From Pseudodesulfovibrio sediminis (GTDB taxonomy: Bacteria; Desulfobacterota; Desulfovibrionia; Desulfovibrionales; Desulfovibrionaceae), in the NCBI RefSeq assembly GCF_020886695.1, contig NZ_AP024485.1, forward strand, positions 3,700,151 through 3,764,150: a stretch of 64,000 bases of DNA. The letters run 5' to 3'. Made by a program: the position numbers and the translations under genes. The notes beneath the pieces are model-generated. The model saw only the letters and a program-made list of their open reading frames with translations, searched no databases and was not told where the DNA came from. Positions 33,807-42,321 of this stretch are shown here, piece after piece (position 1 is the first letter of the stretch; each line of letters opens with the position of its first letter).

Positions 33807-34340
33807 TTATTTTTCAGGTGCCGGGGGCAGGTTGCGAAGGAATTTGAAAAGGGTGCGCGAATCCTTGGCTGGTTTCCCCTTGGCTTTGGCCCTGCGTACA
33901 CTCAGGGTAAGCTGACGCAGTCGTTGCCCTTCTTCCGGGTACTGGTCGAACAGTTCCTGCAACAAGTCGTCGTCGCCGTCCACCAGTCTGTCTCGCAGGG
34001 CTTCAAGGCGATGGAATTCAGCGGTATTGATGGAGTGTCCCGCTTCAGCTGCTTCAACTATTTCACGTACATGTCCAGTGTTAAAGGTACGCATGAGCTT
34101 GCCTACATATTGCAGGTGTCTGCGCTTGGCTTCGTGTTTGGAGATGGTCTTGATGCGGAGAAGAGCTTCCTCCACTTCGGGCGGCAGGCCGGCTTCCTTG
34201 ACCACGGTATCGCCAAGAGCGGCGAGAGCCAGTCCGAGTTTTTGCAACTCGGCGCTGTCCTTTTTCATTCTGGTACGACTTGGACGGTCATCGACCTCGT
34301 CGAATTCTTCGGGGCGGTAATTGCGTTTCTTCTTGCTCAT
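33807..34340 (-). CDS. darP: DarP/YjgA family ribosome-associated protein (DUF615)
   Basis: A 177-residue, highly charged helical protein. The segment SKHEAKRRHLQYVGKLMR and the spacing of RPSRTRMKKDSAELQKLG match the YjgA/DarP family, whose E. coli member binds pre-50S particles and promotes peptidyl transferase centre maturation. Its ATG overlaps the stop of the upstream lipoprotein gene (TAATG), so it is the last gene of the mla-type operon, an unexpected place for a ribosome factor. Confidence 0.82.
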   Translation of the reverse strand: MSKKKRNYRPEEFDEVDDRPSRTRMKKDSAELQKLGLALAALGDTVVKEAGLPPEVEEALLRIKTISKHEAKRRHLQYVGKLMRTFNTGHVREIVEAAEAGHSINTAEFHRLEALRDRLVDGDDDLLQELFDQYPEEGQRLRQLTLSVRRAKAKGKPAKDSRTLFKFLRNLPPAPEK

Positions 34341-34957
34341 TATTTGTTCAGCTGTGCTGCTGACAGGTCGTTTTCAAGGTCAGTGTAAATTGTCTGGACA
34401 CCCGTTGTCATGGCTTCAATGAGAGCCTGCGGATTCGGAGTGTCAAAGCCGATGCGCTGGGTGTATGTGTTGGAGAAAACAATGACATTGTTTGCCGTGG
34501 ATTCGTCCACGACAAAAAATTGCATCTCCACGATTGCGGCTGGTGTGTTGCCGGTATAGTCGCCATAGAGCGAGTTGACAACCCCTTCCAGGGTCAGTCC
34601 GGGGACCACCATGCTCCCCGGCTCGATGATGTGCGAGAACAGCCCTGATTCATTGAGCCATTTTTTCAGTTCGGTGGTGAGCATATTGCTCGGGGGCACG
34701 AAGAACATGCTGTAGAAATCCGATTCGATACGCCCCTGGGGTTGGCGGTAGATCAACTCACGGGTGTTATAGAGGTCCGAGATCGACAGACGTCTGACCT
34801 TGAGCACAAAGTCGTAGCTCTGGGGGGCGGGGGCGGCAGTACGTACAGGGGTGATCTGGTAATACTTCTTGTCCAGAGGCTTGCCGCCCAGCTTGACGCA
34901 GGCGGTGGTCACCAGAGACACGGCCAGTAAGAGGAGAAGGATATGGTGGCGTTTCAT
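34340..34957 (-). CDS. ABC-transport auxiliary lipoprotein (PqiC/LptE-like, Mla operon)
   Basis: A 205-residue lipoprotein. The signal ends at LVTTAC with lipidated C20. The mature part (YYQITPVRTA, LKVRRLSISDLYNTRELIYR, FVPPSNMLTTELKKWLNESG) matches auxiliary lipoproteins found with MCE/MlaD ABC systems, thought to hand lipids to or from the outer membrane. It lies 15 bases after mlaD and overlaps darP by one base. Confidence 0.82.
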   Translation of the reverse strand: MKRHHILLLLLAVSLVTTACVKLGGKPLDKKYYQITPVRTAAPAPQSYDFVLKVRRLSISDLYNTRELIYRQPQGRIESDFYSMFFVPPSNMLTTELKKWLNESGLFSHIIEPGSMVVPGLTLEGVVNSLYGDYTGNTPAAIVEMQFFVVDESTANNVIVFSNTYTQRIGFDTPNPQALIEAMTTGVQTIYTDLENDLSAAQLNK

Positions 34958-34972
34958 TGTGATAAACTCCGT

Positions 34973-36124
34973 TTATTTCTCTTCAGCTTTTGGCGGTTTC
35001 GGGGGCGCGCCGAAAAGCATGCCTGAGGGGTAGCGTTTGGCATCTCCAGACAGCTCCTTGACGTTTTGCATGACCTGACGGGTGTCTTCAAGGATAGAGC
35101 GGATATTCGCTTCTTCTGATGCAGCAAGTCCGTTCAACCTATTGACAAGATTGTGTATTTTTGCAACAGCGGCCGTCATGTTGCCTGACGCCTCGGAGAT
35201 GTTCTCCAAGGTGGGGGCGATCTCGTTCATGGCAGCGTCCATACGGGGGTCGGACAGGGTCTTGCTCAGCACTGCGGAGGCCTGTCTGAAGCTTTCGAGC
35301 GCCTTCCTCGCTTCGGCGGCCGCTGCGATGAGGTCGTCGGCGGAATCCGTTGTGATCCGATTGATCGATGTTATTGCCCCGGCTGTTTCCGGTATGATGC
35401 GGGCCGTGGCCGGATCAGCCAGCAGCGTGTCCATGCGTTTCAACACGGAGTGGGTTTCATCCAGAATGTCCAGCATCCGGTCGCCCGCACGTTGACCGCC
35501 CTCGGTCTGCATGATGTCGTTGAGTGTGCCCACGATTGATTTGACGTCGGCGATGATGGACTCAATGTCTTCCTGTTTCAGGCTGCCGATGGTCTTACTG
35601 ATCTTTGCAATGGCGCCTTCCACGCGGCTCATGGTGCTGGCAGTGGACGGAACATAGGTATATTCGGGTTTCCATGTAATGGACAGCGGTTTGCTGCTTG
35701 CGGGGTCTTCATACACGATATTCAGAAAGAGCTGGCCGGTCAGCCCCAGGGAAGTGGGACGGACCCGAAGGCCGCGGGTCACCTGACTGTGCAGGTTCTT
35801 TCTGAATTCCTTTTCAGGGATATCGTCAAAGAGGTCCGGGTTGATGTCACATTTGACATAGACGTAGCGGGCCTCACCGCCTTGCGCTTCCTCATATTCG
35901 TTGGACACGAAATTGATCACCGACACACGGCCGATATTGACTCCCCGGAGTTTGACGGGTGACCCCACAGCCAGACCGTTGATGGATTCGTCAAAGTAGG
36001 TTTCCAGGCCGTAGGTGGTTTCAAAGTATCGTCCGGCGCCCAGAATGATGATCACAGCAATGAGCATGCTGGCACCGACGATGATGAAGACACCTAATTT
36101 GAAATAGTCGTTTTTTCGTATCAT
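34973..36124 (-). CDS. mlaD: MlaD-family (MCE domain) lipid-transport protein
   Basis: A 383-residue protein with one N-terminal membrane segment (about residues 8-30), an MCE domain (about 35-125, with GLAVGSPVKLRGVNIGRVSV) and a long helical C-terminal region that suggests a periplasm-spanning tube or coiled-coil rather than the short E. coli MlaD. It would be the substrate-binding ring of the ABC lipid transporter. The gene follows mlaF by 8 bases. Confidence 0.88.
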   Translation of the reverse strand: MIRKNDYFKLGVFIIVGASMLIAVIIILGAGRYFETTYGLETYFDESINGLAVGSPVKLRGVNIGRVSVINFVSNEYEEAQGGEARYVYVKCDINPDLFDDIPEKEFRKNLHSQVTRGLRVRPTSLGLTGQLFLNIVYEDPASSKPLSITWKPEYTYVPSTASTMSRVEGAIAKISKTIGSLKQEDIESIIADVKSIVGTLNDIMQTEGGQRAGDRMLDILDETHSVLKRMDTLLADPATARIIPETAGAITSINRITTDSADDLIAAAAEARKALESFRQASAVLSKTLSDPRMDAAMNEIAPTLENISEASGNMTAAVAKIHNLVNRLNGLAASEEANIRSILEDTRQVMQNVKELSGDAKRYPSGMLFGAPPKPPKAEEK

Positions 36125-36132
36125 CCGTATCC

Positions 36133-36927
36133 TCAGTTTCCTTTGGAGTCCTGATCGGTCATAGGGATTTTCAGTGACGGTTGACGGTGGAAGAAGCGTT
36201 TGACAAACAGGTTTTCCGAAGTATCCCGGAGGTGTTTTGGATCACCTTCCGCCACAATGGATTTAACGTCTTTGTCGAGCATGATAACCCGGTCTGCCGT
36301 TTTGTAAATGGATTCCAGTTCATGGGTGACGATGACGAAGGTAATGCCCAGATTTCGTGACAGTTCAAGTATGAGTTCGTCAAGTTCGGCACTGGAAATG
36401 GGATCAAGACCGGCTCCCGGTTCGTCCAGAAACAGGATGCCCGGATCAAGGGCCATGGCACGGGCAATGGCGGCCCTTTTTTTCATGCCGCCCGATAATG
36501 CCGCCGGCATCTGGTAGGCCGCGGCTTCAAGATTGACCATGGCGAGTTTTGATTTGGCCACGATCTCCATGGCCTCACGGGGGAGGGAGGTGAACTCCTC
36601 AAGGGGGAGCAGAATGTTTTGTAGCAGTGACATGGAGCCGAAAAGCGCCCCCATCTGATACATGACGCCAAACTTGCGAATGATGGCGTTTCGTTCATCT
36701 CCGGTCGCTGACGTCAGCTCGTCGTCACCATACCAGACTTCACCGGCCATGGGGTGGATGAGGCCGATCATGTTTTTCAGCAGGGTGGATTTGCCGCAGC
36801 CCGATCCGCCCAGAATGATGAAGACCTCGCCTTTCTTGATATCGAAACTGACATTGTCCACGATGACGTTGTCATCGTACCCGCAGGTAAGGTTGCGGAC
36901 GCTGATAACGGTTTTCGGCGTGTTCAT
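36133..36927 (-). CDS. mlaF: ABC transporter ATP-binding protein (MlaF)
   Basis: A 264-residue cytoplasmic ATPase of the Mla lipid transporter. The Walker A is GGSGCGKST (about residues 40-48), the signature is ALSGGMKKRAAIARAM, and the Walker B is GILFLDEPGAGLDP with a downstream TLHELESI-type switch (VTHELESI). I chose ATG 36927, preceded by AGGTGA at 5-base spacing, over an in-frame GTG 9 bases upstream that touches the mlaE stop. Confidence 0.9.
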   Translation of the reverse strand: MNTPKTVISVRNLTCGYDDNVIVDNVSFDIKKGEVFIILGGSGCGKSTLLKNMIGLIHPMAGEVWYGDDELTSATGDERNAIIRKFGVMYQMGALFGSMSLLQNILLPLEEFTSLPREAMEIVAKSKLAMVNLEAAAYQMPAALSGGMKKRAAIARAMALDPGILFLDEPGAGLDPISSAELDELILELSRNLGITFVIVTHELESIYKTADRVIMLDKDVKSIVAEGDPKHLRDTSENLFVKRFFHRQPSLKIPMTDQDSKGN

Positions 36928-36936
36928 GATCTTCAC

Positions 36937-38079
36937 CTATATTCCCAGATAGTAGAAGGCCATGGCGAATAGGCCGTCCGCAAAGGCGATGAGGATGATG
37001 CCGGAAACAACCGCGCTGGTGGTGGACAGGCCCACGGCGCTGGCTCCGGTCCGGGTCTGCATGCCGCGCAGGCAGCCCACTCCGGCCACGAGAAAACTGA
37101 ACACGAGAGCCTTTGCCATTCCTCCCCAGAAATCGCTGAAGCTGAGATAGGCAAAGACGCGGGAGGTGAATGTCACCAGCGGGTATCCCAGCGAGAGCAT
37201 GACCACGGCACCACCCACCAATGATGCCAGGTTGAAGAACATGGTCATCATGGGAATGACCATCATGGTTGACAGGAGCTTGGGCACGACCAGAAATTTC
37301 ATGGGCGAAAGGCCCATTGTGGTCAGCGCGTCCAGCTCTTCATTGATTTTCATGGTGCCGATTTCTGCGGCAAAAGCCGAACCGGACCGGGCAGCCAGCA
37401 GAATGGAGGTCACCAGCGGGCCCATTTCCCGGAACATGACCAGTCCGAGCATGTTGGGCACGAATATTTCGCCGCCGAAACGTTGCAGGCTGATGGCAGA
37501 CTGAAATGACATGATGAGTCCCATCAGAAAGCCGATGAGAATAATGATGAACAGGGAATCTACACCAACGTTGAGACAGGAAAGAACTACGTCCTTCCAG
37601 CGGACCTGTCCCGGTCGGAGAAGCGCCTGAACCAGGAGGGCAGAGGATTCGCCCACAAAGGTGATCATTTCGCGGAGGCCCCACCACAGCTCTCCCGTGG
37701 CTTTGCCTATGGCGACAGCGATGCCTCGGCGTTCTTTCTTTTTGTGACTCCAGGAGGGCAGCTCCTTGTCCCAGGTCAGGTTGACGAGTTTCTGATCTTC
37801 GTCCCTGAGGTTGTGCAGTGTCAGCTCGCTGCCGGATTGAAGGGCCAGCTGTTTGAGCTTGTGGAGCAGGGCAACACCGGCACCATCAATATACGTAATG
37901 GCTGACAGGTCGGCTGCTATGGAACGGACACTGTTCGGCCGCAATGCGTGAACTGCCTTTTCCCAGACGGCAGAGGTGCCCTGGGCATCCAGGCGACCGG
38001 CAAAGGCCATGACGAGTCCGCCATCCGTATTCGAGATGGTGACAGCGGTTTTTGATTGTTGGTCAGGTTGTCCAGTCAT
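36937..38079 (-). CDS. mlaE: STAS-MlaE fusion permease
   Basis: About 380 residues. The N-terminal STAS domain (roughly 10-105, SIAADLSAITYIDGAGVALL) is fused to a MlaE/YrbE permease (roughly 130-378, with MGPLVTSILLAARSGSAFAA and IGTMKINEELDALTTMGLSP). In E. coli the STAS part is a separate protein, MlaB, that regulates MlaFE; here they are one chain. The start at ATG 38079 is the more plausible, though an in-frame TTG at 38109 exists and neither has a clear ribosome site. First gene of the operon. Confidence 0.85.
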   Translation of the reverse strand: MTGQPDQQSKTAVTISNTDGGLVMAFAGRLDAQGTSAVWEKAVHALRPNSVRSIAADLSAITYIDGAGVALLHKLKQLALQSGSELTLHNLRDEDQKLVNLTWDKELPSWSHKKKERRGIAVAIGKATGELWWGLREMITFVGESSALLVQALLRPGQVRWKDVVLSCLNVGVDSLFIIILIGFLMGLIMSFQSAISLQRFGGEIFVPNMLGLVMFREMGPLVTSILLAARSGSAFAAEIGTMKINEELDALTTMGLSPMKFLVVPKLLSTMMVIPMMTMFFNLASLVGGAVVMLSLGYPLVTFTSRVFAYLSFSDFWGGMAKALVFSFLVAGVGCLRGMQTRTGASAVGLSTTSAVVSGIILIAFADGLFAMAFYYLGI

Positions 38080-38197
38080 GCGATTGTGCCGGTTCCCATT
38101 GGAAGTCAAAATGCGTTTTATTCGTAATAATATCTGAGGATTTGAGAAATGGAAAGGTTGATATTCTCATTTGGCATTTGATCGGCTGAGAGAACTG

Positions 38198-38226
38198 TTG
38201 ACATGGAAAGAAAAGAATATTATTCC
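38198..38226 (+). promoter_or_regulatory. Promoter of the lrp-type gene
   Basis: TTGACA (38198-38203), 17 bases, then TATTCC (38221-38226). Transcription would start near 38233, only 1-2 bases from the ATG at 38235, suggesting a leaderless message. The surrounding spacer (38110-38234) is markedly AT-rich. Confidence 0.6.
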
Positions 38227-38234
38227 TTTTAAGC

Positions 38235-38708
38235 ATGAATAACAGAAAAATCGACAATCTTGATCTGGAAATCCTGAATATACTTCAGGTTGATGGCAAG
38301 GTCTCCAACGCCGAGATCGCCCGCAAGGTGGGTAAAGCCCCCTCCGCCGTGCTGGAACGTGTCCGCAAGCTGAAGCAGAGCGGCATCATCAAGGGGTACG
38401 AGTGTATTGTTGATCACAAAGCGCTCGGCAGTGGCTTGACCGCATTCACTTCCATTCGCGTGGAAGAGGGCGTCGGCGCCACCGAAGTCGGTCAGCGATT
38501 GGCCGAATTTCCCGAAGTGCTTGAAGTCCATTACACCGCCGGTCGTGATTCCTACCTGGTCAAAGTGCGCGTGGAAGATACGGAAGCGCTGCAGGCGACG
38601 CTGGCCAAGTTTGGCACGTTGGGACCTGTTCGCGACACGAATTCCACTATTGTACTGACCACAGTCAAGGAATCCAGAGTTATTCCGCTACCCGGTGACG
38701 ATAAATAG
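38235..38708 (+). CDS. Lrp/AsnC-family transcriptional regulator
   Basis: A 157-residue regulator. The helix-turn-helix lies in residues 6-55 (LDLEILNILQVDGKVSNAEI, VGKAPSAVLERVRKLKQSG), and the RAM ligand domain in about 70-145. It lies 21 bases upstream of the proline dehydrogenase gene on the same strand, so it is probably a local proline or amino-acid sensor controlling that gene. There is no Shine-Dalgarno before the ATG; see the promoter entry. Confidence 0.88.
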   Translation: MNNRKIDNLDLEILNILQVDGKVSNAEIARKVGKAPSAVLERVRKLKQSGIIKGYECIVDHKALGSGLTAFTSIRVEEGVGATEVGQRLAEFPEVLEVHYTAGRDSYLVKVRVEDTEALQATLAKFGTLGPVRDTNSTIVLTTVKESRVIPLPGDDK

Positions 38709-38729
38709 CTATACCTTAAGGAGACTCAG

Positions 38730-41700
38730 ATGACCACTGACATTTCCTCCCTGGATCCGAGAATCATTGCTCGGGGCAGGGAGTTCTTCAAGTCTATTTC
38801 CGGCGAATCACCCTCCATCTTCAATAAAGGATGGTGGACTGGCAAGGTGATGGACTGGTCCATGAAGAACGAAGACTTCAAAATACAGATGTTTCGTTTT
38901 GTTGACGTGTTGCCCTGTCTCAACACTTCTGAATCTCTTTCTCGGCATATTGAAGAATATTTCGCCACCGATGACGCCAATATCCCGGATGTGCTCAAAT
39001 GGGGAGCGACCAAGACCAAGATTGGCGGCGGGCTTGTTGCCAAGGTCCTGAACAAGACCATCCGCTCCAACATTGAATCCATGGCGCGACAGTTCATTAT
39101 CGGTCAGGTTTCCAAGGAAGCGGTCAAGGGCATCAAGAAACTCAGGAAAGACGGCTTTGCTTTTGTGCTCGATCTTCTGGGGGAGGCCACGGTCTCCGAG
39201 GCGGAATCCGCTGCCTATCAGGCAGGCTACCTTGAAGTGCTCGAAGCCATCCAGAAGGAACTTGGAAAGTGGAAACCGCTTGAAGGCGGCTCCGGCGATC
39301 TGGATTGGGGCCATGCTCCCAAGGTCAATGTGGCCGTGAAGCCGACGGCCTTCTATTCGCAATCCAAGTCAGTGGATCTGGATGGTACGGCCTCAGGCAT
39401 GATGGAGCGGATCGAACCCATCTACAAGAAGGTCATGGAGATGGGCGGGTTCATGTGCATCGACATGGAGTCGCTCAAGTACAAGGATGCCACCATTGAA
39501 TTGTACAAACGGCTGCGCACCAAGTATCCCGACTATCCGCATCTCGGTATTGTTTTTCAGGCGTATCTGCGTTGCGTGGACGATGATGTTCGCGGTCTCC
39601 TTGATTGGTCTCGAGAAAAGGGGCTTCCCATATCCATTCGTCTGGTCAAGGGAGCGTACTGGGATTACGAAACCGTCATGGCCAAGCAGAACGACTGGCC
39701 CGTGCCTGTCTGGACCCACAAGCCCGAGTCCGACATCGCCTTTGAGCGTGTGGCCAAAATGATTCTTGAGAATGCCGACATCTGCCATTTTGCGTGTGCT
39801 TCGCACAATATCCGCTCCATCTCAGCCGTCATGGAGACCGCTTCCGAGCTGAATGTGCCGGAAGAGCGGTACGAGTTCCAGGTTCTCTATGGTATGGCCG
39901 AACCCGTGCGCAAGGGCCTCAAGAATGTTGCCAAGCGCGTGCGTCTCTATTGCCCTTACGGCGACTTGCTGCCCGGCATGGGGTATCTTGTCCGTCGCCT
40001 GTTGGAGAATACGGCCAACGAATCGTTCCTGAAGCAGACTTTCGCCGATGAAGCCGATATGGATGTCCTTTTGGAGAATCCGGAAGTGACCCTGCGTCGG
40101 CAGTTGGAAGAGAAATGCGTCACCCCCGAGCCTGAGCAGAGGGATGGCCTTTCCCGTTTCTCCAACTTCCCGGTTGTCGATTTTACCCTTGAGTCCGAAC
40201 GCAATGCATTCCCTGCATCCATTGCCAAGATCCGCAGTCGGATGGGCGGTGAAGTGCCATTGTTCATCAACGGCAAGGAAGTGCGTACCGATGTTCACCT
40301 TGACTCCTACAACCCGGCGGACCCGTCCGAAATTATCGGTTCGGTCTGTCAGGCCGGTGTAGCCGAGGCGGACATGGCCATTGACGCCGCATCCGAGGCC
40401 TACCTTTCCTGGCGGGATGTTCCGCCCAGGGAGCGTGCCGAGGTCCTGCTCAAAGCCTCCCAGTACCTCAAGGACAATATTCATGATTTGTCTGCTACAC
40501 AGGTTTTGGAAGTGGGCAAGCAGTGGGATCAGGCCCACGCGGATATCGCCGAGGCCATTGATTTCCTTGAATACTACGCCCGCGAGATGATTCGTCTGGG
40601 CAACCCCCGCCGTATGGGACGTGCTCCCGGCGAGATGAGCCAACTCTTCTATCAGGGCAAGGGCGTGGCCGCTGTCATCGCTCCCTGGAACTTTCCGCTG
40701 GCGATCTCCGTGGGTATGGTCTCAGCCGCCATCGTGTCCGGTTGCCCCGTGGTCTACAAACCAGCGGGCATATCCTCCTGCGTTGGCTACGGACTGGTCG
40801 AAATGTGGAAGGCCGCAGGGCTGCCCGACGGCGTGTTCAACTACTGCCCCGGTAAAGGGTCGGTCATTGGCGATCATATCGTTGACCATCCGAAGGTTTC
40901 CGTCATCGCGTTCACCGGTTCCATGGAAGTCGGTCTGCGCATTCAGGAACGCGCTGCCAAGGTGCATCCCGGCCAGCAGCAGTGCAAGAAGGTCATCGCG
41001 GAGATGGGCGGCAAGAACGGGACCATCATCGACGATGATGCCGATCTTGATGAAGCCGTGCTCGGCGTGTTGTACGCAGCCTTTGGATTTCAGGGCCAGA
41101 AATGCTCTGCCTGTTCCCGCGTCATCGTGCTCGATGCCATTTATGATCGGTTTATTGAGCGTCTGACCGAAGCCGCCAAATCCGTGAAGCTTGGCCCTTC
41201 GGAGAATCCCTCCAACTACATGGGACCGGTGGTGGACAAGGCCGCTCAGGAAAATGTGCTGCGCTATCTCGAAATTGCCGAGAGTGAAGGGAACGTGCTG
41301 GTCAAGCACGAGGTTTCCGCGGATCTCAAGGCCACTGGCGGGTGTTATGTGCCACTGACCATTGTGGACGGTATCACCAAGGAACACCGCATCGCGCAAG
41401 AGGAAGTCTTCGGGCCGATTCTGTCTGTCATGCGGGCCAAGGATATGGACGAGGCGCTCGATATTGCCAACTCCACCCGGTTCGCGTTGACCGGAGCCAT
41501 TTATTCCCGCTCCCCGCGCAATCTGGAACGGGCCTTCAATGAGTTCAGAGTGGGTAACCTGTACCTGAACAAGCCCTCCGTGGGCGCATTGGTCGAACGT
41601 CACGCATTCGGTGGCTTCAAGATGTCCGGTGTCGGCTCCAAATCCGGCGGTCCCGATTATCTGTTGCAGTTCTTGGATCCGCGTCTGGTCTGTGAGAACA

Positions 41701-41753
41701 CCATGCGCCGTGGCTTCACTCCCATCGAGGAAGATGACGAGTGGGTCAGCTAG
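38730..41753 (+). CDS. Bifunctional proline dehydrogenase / delta-1-pyrroline-5-carboxylate dehydrogenase
   Basis: A 1007-residue enzyme oxidising proline to glutamate in two steps. The PRODH barrel is at about 140-470, with RLVKGAYWDYE near residue 305 and LVRRLLENTANESFLKQ. The ALDH half starts near 520, with APWNFPLAIS near 650, general-base E758 (EMGGKNG) and catalytic C792 (GQKCSAC). It is PutA-like but lacks the N-terminal ribbon-helix-helix DNA-binding domain, consistent with a separate Lrp regulator upstream. It is followed by a strong terminator. Confidence 0.92.
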   Translation: MTTDISSLDPRIIARGREFFKSISGESPSIFNKGWWTGKVMDWSMKNEDFKIQMFRFVDVLPCLNTSESLSRHIEEYFATDDANIPDVLKWGATKTKIGGGLVAKVLNKTIRSNIESMARQFIIGQVSKEAVKGIKKLRKDGFAFVLDLLGEATVSEAESAAYQAGYLEVLEAIQKELGKWKPLEGGSGDLDWGHAPKVNVAVKPTAFYSQSKSVDLDGTASGMMERIEPIYKKVMEMGGFMCIDMESLKYKDATIELYKRLRTKYPDYPHLGIVFQAYLRCVDDDVRGLLDWSREKGLPISIRLVKGAYWDYETVMAKQNDWPVPVWTHKPESDIAFERVAKMILENADICHFACASHNIRSISAVMETASELNVPEERYEFQVLYGMAEPVRKGLKNVAKRVRLYCPYGDLLPGMGYLVRRLLENTANESFLKQTFADEADMDVLLENPEVTLRRQLEEKCVTPEPEQRDGLSRFSNFPVVDFTLESERNAFPASIAKIRSRMGGEVPLFINGKEVRTDVHLDSYNPADPSEIIGSVCQAGVAEADMAIDAASEAYLSWRDVPPRERAEVLLKASQYLKDNIHDLSATQVLEVGKQWDQAHADIAEAIDFLEYYAREMIRLGNPRRMGRAPGEMSQLFYQGKGVAAVIAPWNFPLAISVGMVSAAIVSGCPVVYKPAGISSCVGYGLVEMWKAAGLPDGVFNYCPGKGSVIGDHIVDHPKVSVIAFTGSMEVGLRIQERAAKVHPGQQQCKKVIAEMGGKNGTIIDDDADLDEAVLGVLYAAFGFQGQKCSACSRVIVLDAIYDRFIERLTEAAKSVKLGPSENPSNYMGPVVDKAAQENVLRYLEIAESEGNVLVKHEVSADLKATGGCYVPLTIVDGITKEHRIAQEEVFGPILSVMRAKDMDEALDIANSTRFALTGAIYSRSPRNLERAFNEFRVGNLYLNKPSVGALVERHAFGGFKMSGVGSKSGGPDYLLQFLDPRLVCENTMRRGFTPIEEDDEWVS

Positions 41754-41771
41754 AACGCTACTCTCAATAAT

Positions 41772-41809
41772 AAAAGGCCCGGCAGATTCGTCCTGCCGGG
41801 CCTTTTTTT
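41772..41809. terminator. Bidirectional intrinsic terminator
   Basis: AAAGGCCCGGCAG and CTGCCGGGCCTTT form a 13-bp stem followed by seven Ts; A residues on the other side make it work for the - strand too. It separates the proline gene from the convergent GNAT-uup-rpe genes. Confidence 0.88.
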
Positions 41810-41828
41810 GTGAGCAATGGGAAAGTGA

Positions 41829-42320
41829 TTAGATATACAATGTCATTGCGTGCCATTCGGCTCCGCCATGATCTGAGGCGGAGAGGCCGTCATCAAGGAA
41901 TCCGTGCCGGGAATAGTAGGGGAGCAGGTCTTTCTTGCACAGCAGTTTGATCGTGGACTTGCCGAGTTCGCGGGCCTGTTCGATGAAGTTGCTCATGAGT
42001 TTGTCCGCAATGCCCTGGCGTTGATAATTGGGGTGTACGGACAGGGAAAAAATAACGATATGTCGGCCATCAGGATCGTGACCGATGAGCTTCTTGAACT
42101 CTTCATCCGAGATGTCTTCTTTGTCAGTGGAGCCTGAATTGACCTGTCCAACCACGTCCCCGTCCAGTTCGGCTACGAGAAATCCTTCGGGATATTCCTC
42201 AATACGATTCTGCAGAGAGCTTGTCCATGCGGCTTCGCAAGGGGGGAAACAGTTGGCCTCAATTGTGTGACATGCGGTCAGGTCTTCGGGTTCAACAGTA
42301 CGAATGATCAAGTTGTTCAT
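41829..42320 (-). CDS. GNAT-family N-acetyltransferase (AANAT-like)
   Basis: A 163-residue acetyl-CoA-dependent transferase. The acetyl-CoA loop is NYQRQGIADKLM; the N-terminal CFPPCEAAWTSSLQNRIEE resembles arylalkylamine acetyltransferase-like GNATs. The substrate is unknown. It starts one base after the uup stop and is probably translated from the uup message. Confidence 0.8.
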   Translation of the reverse strand: MNNLIIRTVEPEDLTACHTIEANCFPPCEAAWTSSLQNRIEEYPEGFLVAELDGDVVGQVNSGSTDKEDISDEEFKKLIGHDPDGRHIVIFSLSVHPNYQRQGIADKLMSNFIEQARELGKSTIKLLCKKDLLPYYSRHGFLDDGLSASDHGGAEWHAMTLYI

Positions 42321-42321
42321 G

